In this document: positions 10,745 through 30,000 of the stretch, in pieces
How positions within the stretch are numbered: position 1 is the stretch's first letter
Layout of the letters: the number at the start of each line of letters is the position of its first letter
Source: Macrotis lagotis
Lineage: Eukaryota; Chordata; Mammalia; Peramelemorphia; Peramelidae
Length of the DNA stretch: 64,000 nt
Direction of reading: 5' to 3'
NCBI RefSeq assembly: GCF_037893015.1
Contig: NC_133665.1
Location: 193,684,146 to 193,748,145, forward strand
Notes under the pieces: generated by a model
Told to the model about the DNA's origin: nothing
What the model saw: the letters and a program-made list of their open reading frames with translations, nothing else
Database searches by the model: none
Position numbers and translations under genes: made by a program

Positions 10745-12790
10745 TGGTTGGTTCTTGTCCTTCATTATTGAAGAAGACCAAAATGACATCACTGTTAGAG
10801 ATGACTTAACAATGTGTCTGACTGATCAGACCAATATGAGCTCGGGATGCTTTGGCACAGGTGGGGTGCACACAGTCCTTGTGAACACCTGGTGTGGGCT
10901 GCACTCTAAACTGAGGGATGTCACGTTTCCTTTGAGCTGTTTCCATTCTGCCTTCCTTATAGAGTACAGGCCCCTCACTGATGAGGGTACACCATGCTGG
11001 GTGGTCCTGTGCTAGCATCTCCCATGTTGTACAATCAATTCTAAAGTTCTTAAGAGACCTTCAGTATGTCTCAGTATTGGGGTGGCTAGGTGGTACAGTG
11101 GTACAGCACCAGCCCTGGAGTCAGGAGGACCTGATTTCAAATCTGACCTCAGACACTTAATAATGACCTAGCTGTGTGGCCTTGGGCAAGCCACTTAACC
11201 CCATTTGCCTTGCAAAAATCTAAAAAAAAATGGAATCTCAGTATTGCTTCTTCTGACCCCTTTGTGAGTTCTTACTTTGTGTGAGTTCTCCATAAATTAG
11301 GCTTTTTTTGGCAAGTGTATGTCTGGCATTCTAACAATGTGCCCATTCCATTATAGTTGCATTCTCTGTGGTAATATTGGGATGCTCGGTAGTTTAGCCG
11401 AGAAAAGACCTCAGTGCCTGGGATGATTTGCCAGGTGAGCTTCAGAACAAGTTTCAGTCTAATACCTCTTCTCTCCCATACTTTCTTTTGGAGCCTCCCA
11501 TATATTGAGCTAGCTCTGCCAAGGTAAGTGAACATTTCCACAGTACTCTAATGGTTCCCCATATGGATGGTGTGGTGCTGGCTGATGGATCATCTGGGTT
11601 TTCTTGGTGTTAATTGTTAGAACTAAAAGAACACAAGTTGCAAAAAATCAATTCAGACTTGTATCTCAGCTTCAGAGGCTGCACTGAGCACATCATCTTC
11701 TGCAAACAGATCCTGCATTAATACTGCCTCCACTTTGGTCTTGGTTGGTGGCCTTTTCAAGATGAAGAATTTGCCATCAGTGTGGCAGGTGATCTTGAGA
11801 CCATGTTTATCCTCAGTGAAGGCATTTGATGACATGGCTGAAAATATCATGCTAAAAAGTATGGGAGCAAGGACACATCCTTGTTTTGCTTCATGGGTGA
11901 TCAGGAAATCTTGAGAGCATTGTCCACTATCCGGAACCCAAGCAAGCATACCATCATATGACATGTATGAACTGCAGATAATGAAATGTTGACCTAATTT
12001 TTCATAGACCCTCCCAAGTGATGATATCAGAGGCCTTGGACAGACCTCTGTTCAGTTCCTGGCATTTTTCCTGGAGTTTTCTGACAGCAAACAACATATT
12101 AACTGTTCACTGTTCCCCGAACCTTCTGAAGATACCCTGGCTCTCAGGGAGGTGACCATCTTCGAGGTGAAAGATCAGCCTATTTATTGAGGACTCTGGC
12201 AAGAATTTTACTAGCAATGACTAAAAGAGAAATGCCCCTGTGATTACGCAGGACATTCTACTTCCTTTTTAGAGATAAATGATGGAGGCATCCTTGAATT
12301 CTTGGGGGAGTAACCTCTTTTTGCTGTATAACCTGGAAAATTTCAATCAGGGTTCAACTAGGGACTGATTGACTTCAACTTGAGGTAAATGATCAATGGC
12401 TTCTGCATTGATTGATGATGGGCTGTTAAGAACACTGGAAGTGTTCAGCCAGTCTCTCTAGGATCACGTCCCTGTTGCTCATTGGTGTGGCCCTATCAGT
12501 ACTGAGTAGTTGAGAGGCACCATATGTCTTTGGCATTTGGTTTAGCTGGATTTCATCTGCCTTCTTACTGAGCTGAGCGTCCTGCGTCTCTCGAAGCTTT
12601 GCTTTACTTTTGATGGAATGAAAGGCTGCCTTCTTAGAAATGAGTCAACTGTCCTGCTGGTCAACCCTGGGAGTTCTCTTTTCACTAAGCACTTCTGTAT
12701 TTCCCCACGTTTTGCCAAACCCGTCCCGGTGTTTGTGAGTGCTCGCCCGGATGAGCCACTGTAGGCTGCCCACCAGATCTCTGAAAGGCG
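10745..12790 (-). repeat. RTE-clade LINE, antisense, split by a SINE
   Basis: The - strand carries a long broken RTE reverse transcriptase. Its N-terminal side reads KHRDGFGKTWGNTEVLSEKR at about 12730-12670 and KKADEIQ near 12545. The core gives HEAKQGCVLAPILFSMIFSA at about 11890 and DLFAEDDVLSAASEAEIQV at about 11660, with the active-site aspartates replaced in a changed ADD block. The distal part gives KKVWERRGIRLKL at about 11480. The 3' end runs to about 10745. A SINE at 11079-11235 splits it, with matching target-site copies. The element stops right at the edge of the ACAA1 CpG island. Confidence 0.8.
11079..11235 (+). repeat. tRNA-derived SINE inserted in the RTE LINE
   Basis: The copy starts ggggtggctaggtggtacag and ends in catttgccttgcaaaaatct plus an A run. 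It is flanked by the direct repeat tctcagtatt at 11069-11078 and 11236-11245, so the target site is seen on both sides. Confidence 0.92.
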
Positions 12791-13503
12791 CCCACTCCTG
12801 AGCTCCACCATGGCCCACTGTGCGTTGGCTCAGCTTCCCCTCCGAGCTAGCAGCAGACTGGACCTGCCCCGAGAGCCGCTCCTCGGCCGATTCGGTCGGA
12901 GGTGAGCCTTTAGCTTGGAGAGGGAGAGTGGCCTTCGCCCCTCCTATCCTGGCCGTCCCCTCTGCAGTCGGCCCCATCGGCGGCGTGCCGTCCCAGAAGC
13001 TTTACAGCGCAGGTAACGGGGGGCGATGGGGGCAGAGGCCTCGGCGGCCCTCGGGCAGTGGCCCGGCCCCTGGGGGGCGAGGGCGAGGGGGCTGGGCCCG
13101 GGGCTCTGCCGCACTCCGGCGGACTCACGTAAGTGCGGGAGGGCCGAGGGCCTGCAGCAGGGCGGGCGGGCCGAGGGCAAGGCGGCCGGGCCGGGGCCTG
13201 ACAGTGGCCAAGGTCAAGGCGCCGGCCGAGTTGGAATCCGGCCCCAGGCACCTCGGGATGGCGCCAGACCTAAGGGGAACGTTGGGGGGCGGGCGGCGCC
13301 GAGGGCGGAGCGTGGGGGCGGCTCAGTGTCCCCCCAGCCCCGCGCGTGAGGGGCGCCCCGGCTGGGGGGGCGGGGGCGGGGCCTTTGCTGAACCCGAAAC
13401 TGGGAGAAGCCGGAGAAGCTGGGGGGCGGCCAGGAGGCGGGGCTGAGGCCCTCTTCTAGAGGCTTCGCTCGGCCCGAGGCCACGTCACGCGGAGGGCGGG
13501 GCC

Positions 13504-13658
13504 GGGCGGAAGTGTGGCGGAGGGGCGGCCCCCCGGGCGGAAGTGTGGCGGGGGGGCGGCCCCTCGGGCGGAAGTGTGGCGGAGGGGCGGGCCCCCGGGC
13601 GGAAGTGTGGCGGAGGGGCGGGCCCCCGGGCGGAAGTGTGGCGGGGGGGGAAGTGTCC
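13504..13658 (+). promoter_or_regulatory. ACAA1: 31-bp tandem repeat with ETS-like sites in the ACAA1 promoter
   Basis: The motif gggcggaagtgtggcgg recurs with the core cggaagtg starting at 13507, 13538, 13569, 13600 and 13631, an exact 31-bp period. Each unit also has a GC box. cggaagtg fits the ETS/GABP core (GGAAG). A sixth core lies at 13710, outside the array. The ATG follows about 100 bp downstream of the array. Confidence 0.85.
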
Positions 13659-13663
13659 GCAGG

Positions 13664-13697
13664 GGGCGGGTCCATCCGGGGGCGGGTCCATCCGGGG
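13664..13697 (+). repeat. 16-bp direct repeat in the ACAA1 5' flank
   Basis: The unit gggcgggtccatccgg occurs twice in tandem with a 16-bp step (tccatccggg at 13671 and 13687). Confidence 0.75.
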
Positions 13698-13754
13698 CGG
13701 GCCCCCGGGCGGAAGTGCCTCGGCGGGCGGGCGGGCGGCCGCAGTCGGGCGGCG

Positions 13755-23186
<9,432 letters not shown>

Positions 23187-23630
23187 GGCCTCTGCTCTGG
23201 GTGAGGGGGATCCCGGGCCAAGACCCTGGCCTTTGGCCTCCTGTTTTGGGGGGCGCTCGGCTGCCCTTGCCCCATCCGTCTCCTTCCTTTCTTCCTTCCT
23301 CGCTGGGAGCAGACTGCAGAGCAGCTGCTTCATCTGGGGGTGCACCAGCAGCCCCCCAGCTCTTGTGCCTTTTTTAAAGTATTCTTTGCATAAATAACTG
23401 AAATTACAGCCAGTAGCATGATCTGTTCACTGGCCTGCGACTTGTTCCCGGTTTTTACCTCAGCACCCCCTCCCCATCTCTCCACCAGCTGAGGGCTCCT
23501 GGCCAGGACCCATCTTCATGTTCTAGACTAGACTGGGCCTAGCAGAGAAGGGGGGCATCTCAGGCATTTGGGGCTCCGTGTTTTTTCTTTGAAATCTCTA
23601 ATCAGAACAATAAACCTTAATGACTAGTCT
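23187..23630 (+). other. ACAA1: ACAA1 3' UTR and poly(A) signals
   Basis: A canonical AATAAA lies at 23609-23614. A weaker variant (cataaa, about 23389) lies earlier. Which one is used cannot be read from the sequence. Confidence 0.7.
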
Positions 23631-23654
23631 CAGTCTCTTCTCTTGGGATCTGGC

Positions 23655-23815
23655 CTGAGGGTGACCCATTAAGCCCTGGACAAGGAGCAGCTTCCCAGTG
23701 GAAGATCTGAGTTCAAATTTGGCTTCATTCCTCCCTGCTGTCTGCCTTAGTTTCCTCATCTGTAAAATAGGGATCATTATGGCACTGACCTTATAGGTTG
23801 TGAGGACTACATGAG
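23655..23815 (+). repeat. MIR SINE between the ACAA1 and DLEC1 3' ends
   Basis: It holds gagttcaaatttggcttcat, then cttagtttcctcatctgtaa and gttgtgaggactacatgag, the usual MIR order. Confidence 0.75.
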
Positions 23816-23866
23816 CTTGTCCCCTCCCCCCCAAGAGAAGGCGAAGGGCAGGTGAAGTTATCTGCA

Positions 23867-23872
23867 TTTATT
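23867..23872 (-). terminator. DLEC1: DLEC1 poly(A) signal
   Basis: tttatt on the + strand is AATAAA on the - strand, 45 bp past the DLEC1 stop. It implies a very short 3' UTR of some 60-70 bases. Confidence 0.75.
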
Positions 23873-23916
23873 ATCAGCGTGCTCAGGGCCACAGGTGGCT
23901 CCGGCCACAGCCACGG

Positions 23917-24019
23917 CTAGTACTTCTCATCATAGGAACCCTGCCCGCGCACGTGGACAAGGCAGGTTTCTCCCAGGACTCCGTGCACCGTCATGATGGC
24001 TTCAAACTCACCGCTGTCA
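23917..24019 (-). CDS. DLEC1: DLEC1 last coding exon
   Basis: DSGEFEAIMTVHGVLGETCL, then VHVRGQGSYDEKY and a TAG stop. The human protein, by recall, continues as MLPHQP after the matching Tyr. Acceptor tttcctgacag. Confidence 0.95.
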
Positions 24020-27000
24020 CTGTCAGGAAAGGGGACGGCCCATCAGCAGGCAGCAGGGGGAGTGGGAGGGAGGGAGAGACCCTGGGGGGGCACGTGGCAT
24101 CAAGGCCCAGGCCGCAGCCTTCCCTTCCCGTCAGCCAGGCATACCTGGCGGTAAAATGGATACACAGGCTCATGGAGGTCGGAGGTGAGTTGACTTGGCG
24201 ACCCTCCAACACTCCGCTGGTCGGGTAGATGTGGAAGATGGCCTTCTGCCTCTCCTGCTGGTCTGTGTTCCAAGGAAACAGTGGGGCTCACCCTCCCGGG
24301 CGCAGCCCCCCGACAGAGGAAAAGGCTTCTGCCAGTCCCACCCCATGGCTGCCGAACAGCCTGGGCACCCAAGGGCAGCCTTCTGTCATCTTTACCCAAA
24401 GAAAGGCTCTAGAAAAAAGCCTTCCCTTGCAAGCGCAGGTCCCGAGGGAGGTCGTTCCCAGGCCAGCGCCTGGTCTTACCCAGCAAAGCCATCCAGTGGC
24501 TCCTGCAGCGACTCATGTTCAGGAGAGTGACCTCTCGGGTATACGTCTCACCCACGAAGCAGGTACCAAAGTCCACCCAGCTGCTGGAGAGCTGCAGGGC
24601 TGGAATGGCCACAATGGCCAAGAGGGGCACCACCTGTGGGCAAGGTGGACACATCAGCTTGGGAAAAGGGTGGGGTCCCTGGAGGCCTCAGCCCCTCGCG
24701 TGACTCGTCCAACCCACCATAACCACCCTGACCTAACCTCTGCCAACCTCCTCCCTAGGCCCCTGGCCTCCCTGCCTCTCCCCTCTCCAATCATGTGATC
24801 AGGGCATTTTTTTTTGCAAGGCAATGGGGTGAAGTGGCTTGCCCAAGGCCACACAGCTAGGTCATTATTAAGTGTCTGAGGCTGGATTTGAACCCAGGTC
24901 CTCCTGACTCCAGGGCTGGTGCTTTATGCACTACGCCACCTAGCCGCCCCAATCGGCATTTTTTACTGAACAAACTTGAGTGGCCTATTTGCCTCAAGAA
25001 CAAAAACTAGACTCTTCTCTGGGACATGCAGAGTTCCCCTCTCCCCAGGTTTGGCTGAACCCCCCGTTTGGGGATGGGTTTCTTCATGCTTCCAGGCTCT
25101 CCCTCTGAGCCCATCACACGATTACCTTTCCTCTGAGGGTCACCTCATCCAAAGCCGTCACCCAATCAAGGATCTGGTAGAGTTGTCTAGCCTCTCCCTC
25201 TGGGAGGTCTGTGCCTGGCCCCTGGGCTTTCCTCATACTAGGGACTGCAACACACGTGTTCCATGTTCACAAGCACCTGATGGTGACGCTAGGTCGTGAT
25301 CCTACAACTCCCAGCCCTGTCTGCTTTCCCAGGTGGTAAACCAGCTCAACTCTAACTTCTTCCCTCCTGTCCCTTGCCCCCCAGTCTCTCACCAAACTCC
25401 CACCAAAAACCGTGACACTTAACACGCTACTGGCAGTCATGAACTGATGCAACCCTTCTAGAGCCACGAGAGCTCCTGGGTCCGTATCCTAAAGAAATCA
25501 GTCAAAAACGGGTATGACAGCTCTTTTTGTGGTGGTCGCGAGTTGGACACTGAGGGGGTGCCTATCCTTTGGGAATGGCTGAACGCGTTATGGAGAGTGA
25601 AGACTGTTCTGTCAGAAATTGCCAATGGCCAGAGTTCAGAAACGCTGGGAAAAGACTTGGACAAACTGAAGGGAACAGAACCAGGAGAACACTGTTCACG
25701 TCATCAGCAACACTGGTTGATGATCCACTAGGATGGCCTTTGCTCCCCTCAAGGCCAGATCTAAAAGACTTGTGATGGAAAATGCCATTCATGCCTAGAG
25801 AAAAAGCCACGGAATCTGAATGCAGTTCAAAGTTGACTATTTTCATTACCTTGAACTTTTTTTTTGTTTTTCCACTTTCAATCTGTTTCTTCTTTCACAA
25901 CATGTCTAACATGGGCATATGTTTTACAGGATTGCACATTTATAACCTACTGATTATCAAGCCATTTTAGGGATGGGGTTGGGGAGGGCAGGAGGGAGAA
26001 CATTTGGAATTCAAAATTTTAAAAAATATCAAAGTGGGGCAGAATGGGTCCAAGATGGTGGAGTGGAAGCAGAAAATCCCAGAAGCTCTCTTCTAGGTCA
26101 CTCTGAATGTCTTATGACTCTTAACTAAATTCTAGCGTGGTAGAACCCACAGAAAGACCAAGTATAGTAGCTCCCCGGCCCAAGACAATTTGTAAGATCC
26201 ATGGGAAAAGTTTGTTCCACCAGAGTTGGAAGGGGCCACAGCATAGCCCGCCACACTGCACTGCAGCAAATGAGCTCCAGCCTTCCTGGAACAGCCCTTG
26301 GGGTTCCTGGATCCCTGGGGCACCTGAGTCCATGGCAGTGGGTGCAGTTTCCAGACCCAGGACAACTTGGAAGGTCAGCTGAAAAATTCTGCCAGAGAGA
26401 GTGCAGAGCCTCAGTGCAACTCTGCCCTGGCAAGCAGGAACAGGCTGGCAGACCACCCAGCGGGGAGCCACGGCAGCTGCTTCCCGTAGATGGTAAGGGG
26501 ATGAAGGGGAACTGTCGCAGTCTCTGCTATTCCAGGGACAGGACGCTGTTGCTTTGTCCATACTCACATCTAGGTTCAGCCTGGGACCCCACACTGCCAA
26601 AGAGGAGCAGGGACCCCCCCCACACACACACACCCAACACATACATAAGACACAACACGCACACCCACATAGAGAGGAGCAGTGACCCTCCTCACAGCTC
26701 CAGGTAGAGGGGAGGGCTTGTGGTCTCCACACAGTAGAGCACAGGCCAGAACAGTCTGAGCCTCTCATAAGACCTTGGAGGAACTGAGATCGATCCCTGG
26801 GTAGGTGTGCCAAAAACACCCCAAAAGGTTGGCAAGTGCGTTAAAACCAGGGTCATAAGGCTGGGAAATGAGTAAACAACAGAAAAAAAAAGAACCTGAC
26901 CATAGACAATTATTTTGGTTCCGTGGAGGATCAAAACACACTCAGAAGATGACAAAGTCCAAGCTTCGGCATCCAGTCTCAATGAAAAATAGGAGTTGGG

Positions 27001-30000
27001 CTGTCTATGGCAGTCAGTGCTTTCTTCACTATGGTTCCACCAGCTGCCTTGGCCAAAAAGCCACCAGGGAAAGTGTGAATGGACTTGTTCACCCCCACAC
27101 ACACTCATACCCACATAACCAGACACAATCATACCCACCCCCCACACTATTCATACAAAGACACAACATGCACATACTGGACGTGGCAAGTTGGGGATCT
27201 GCTGAACTATACAGGGCTCTAACAGGTTTTTCTTACTTTCTCAGGGTTTGGGGTGGGGTGAGGGATGAGTTGGGAGAGAAGACAGCCTGAAAATTTAAAT
27301 CTCCTTTGCCAGCTGTCCTTTCAGAGTGGCCACCAGCCAGGCACAAGCATCCTTCTTACCCTGCCCCCCCCACCCCAGGGGCTACAGGGAGCCATGGGGG
27401 GAGGGGATCAGGACCCACTCCTCAGCTGCTCTAGTGCCAGGGTCCTGCCCCAGTCCTGCCCTGGGGTCTCGGGGACCCCTGTCCTTGTGTTCATACACTG
27501 TTCTTCCCATCAGACTTCCAGCCCCAGACCCCTTGGAATGTAAGCACACTGAGGCCAGAGAAGGGTCAGCTGTCCACTGTCTCCAGCCCCAGCCCAGGGC
27601 CTTGCCCGTGCTCTCAGAACAGCTTTTGGGATGCTGTGACATGGAACAGGTCTCCGAAGTCTTGTGGCTGCTCTTCCCAGAAAAACACCACCACTGTCCA
27701 GCTGACTTCCCCTCTACTTGCCTGGGTGGTCCCATTCATGAACTCCAACACCAGCTCTTGACTGAACTCCATCCTCTTGGCCCCATCCTCCTCTTGAATG
27801 ATCTTCACTCCTGGGAGCATCTGGTCCGACGGCAGCTTCTGATACGTCAGGAGCTCCAGAGAAAGGGAGAAGGACACCTCGAGCTGGAAGGACACAGTTG
27901 CCCCTCATCACCAATGGAGCCGTCACATTCCTGGCCTCTACCCTCCTGCCAAGGTTTTGCTGATTCTTGGGGCAGGGTCTTCAGCTGTGGGCTCAGGGAT
28001 TCCCCCATGGCCCATGAGAAGCCACACGGGTGGGACCACCTCCCTGTGGAGGCCAGGCCAGGCCCAGCTGGGCCAGAAGGGGCCCTTAGTGATGCCCTGC
28101 TGCTGCCTGAGCCTTCTGGGGCTGCCATCTGCTGTGTTCTAGGCCCATGGAGCCATCACTGGAGCTATACCCATACACTGCTGCAAGTCAGCAATGGCCC
28201 TGGGCTAAGAGCCCTGCCCCCCCCAAGGACTCAGCTGAGCCTTGAAGGAGCCTGGGAGGGCTGGCTTGCTCAAGGAAGGACCACCTTGTCCTGGGAGACC
28301 AGAGGGAGGATGGAAAAGATGGGGGCAGGGATGACATCCCTTGCCTGGCACCAGCACGGAGCAGGGCGGGTGAGAGATTTGGAGTGGACCCAGTCAGCTT
28401 AGGCCAACTGGGCCAGTTCCTGCTTCCCCCACCAGCTGGTGACAGGGGAGCCACCCCCGCCCCGATAAGGCATACCTCCTCAGCTGGGCCTTCCACCCCG
28501 TCTGGCCCCCAGGAGGTGTCTCAACTCTAAGCTCTGCAGAGATGTAACTCAGACAGGTGGAGAAGACAAATGTGGGGAGTTTCTGAGGGAATCCCCCTCC
28601 CCCAGGGGTCCCCCCCCGGGGAACCCTCCTGGCCTGGCCTGCCTACCAGCATGTTCTGCTGTGGGCCAAGTACAAACTGGTCTCCTGTGGGCTCCAGATA
28701 GCACTCTTCCCTGTCCAAAGACCTGCGGTTGGCCTTGGGGTTGATCCCAGTCACAGAGAAGGGCTGAGCCACCAAGAGCCCGAAGTGATGGGCCACCTCC
28801 ATGTGGTTGCTGAGCTTCAGGCGTTGAGTGGTGACTATCTCGGTGAGCACCTGGAAGTGAGGCCAGAGCAGGTGGGGGTGGTCCCTCCATCCTTCAGGCC
28901 CCTGCCCGGGTTTTGGGCAACCTTGTGGAAATGGGGGGTGTAAGTGTGGGGGCTGTGGGGAAGAAAGGGAAGGGCGGGGAGCCCCACAGAACTGCAGAAG
29001 GTGACTCAGCCCCCTCCCTCCCCAGGACCCGGCTGGGACACCCACCCAGGTGCTGCCCACTCACCTCAGTGAGGGGATCGGTCGGAATGAGGTCACTGGC
29101 CTGCAGGTGGAACACCATTCCGCCATCGTGGTCATGTTCAATGCTCAAGCTGGCCCCAGGCAAATAGAGCAGGGTCATGAGAACCTTGGAAGGCCTGGGT
29201 GGGATGGAGTCTGGGGTCCTCCCCGCTCCCAGCACAGGACAGATGAAGCCTGGCAGTGCCCCTCCCCCTCACCGAGTAGGCCTCACGAGGGCGTGCAGGT
29301 CCAGCCGGAAGATGTCAGCCTCATAGTTCTGTGGCCGCTTCACCTTTCCTGGGATCTCTCGAGCGATCTGCCCCAGCCCAGAGAGGCCAAGCTACCTCAG
29401 GAGGTGCCACCATCTGGGGCCGTTCTCTGCTCCCCTCAGCCTCCCCTGCCCTGGCTGCCCACCCTGCTGCAGGACCCTGCAGGCTGGCCTCGCAGCCACT
29501 GGGAGCCAAGGCTCACCTTGCTGTCCAGGCTCATGAAGCCCAGGGCGTAGCTGTGACACACCATCTTGTTGACGGGCCCTGGCAGGACCACAGGCGTGAA
29601 GGAGACGTTAATGAAATTGCTTCCTCGAGCTGGAATAACCTGCCAGAGACAGACTAAATGGAGACCCCCGGCGTGGTCCCCAAGGCAGCAGGGGGCTCCC
29701 GGGAGGGTGAGCCTTGGCCTGGAGCCTTTCCGTCCTATCTCCTCTTCTGAGGAGTCTGGGAGTAAAGCCTGACCATGGGTCTCGTGTCCCCGAAACATCC
29801 CTGGGAGGTGAGGATGAAGGATCTCAAATAGGGGAATGGGAAGGTGAGCCAAGAGCCCACCAGAGGGAGGGAGACCAAAGTGGGGTTTGGGGTGGGGGCC
29901 CCAGGGCAGGGAGGGGGGCCCACTCACCAGCTGTTTGGGCATGATGGAGTAAGGCTCCTCGGCACGGTACCCTTCGCAGGGCTGCAGGATCACTGAGATG

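Noticed and set aside
11653-11964. 103-codon reverse-transcriptase-like frame on -
   Set aside because: It belongs to the broken RTE LINE and is listed there.
1300-12800. MYD88 on the - strand
   Set aside because: I looked for its death-domain and TIR-domain phrases and saw none. The chance phrase ELAADWT at about 12845 is on the wrong strand and continues with no similarity.
27326-28402. 358-codon + strand frame
   Set aside because: It lies opposite a DLEC1 exon and introns, has no known domain, and the true coding strand is fixed by DLEC1.
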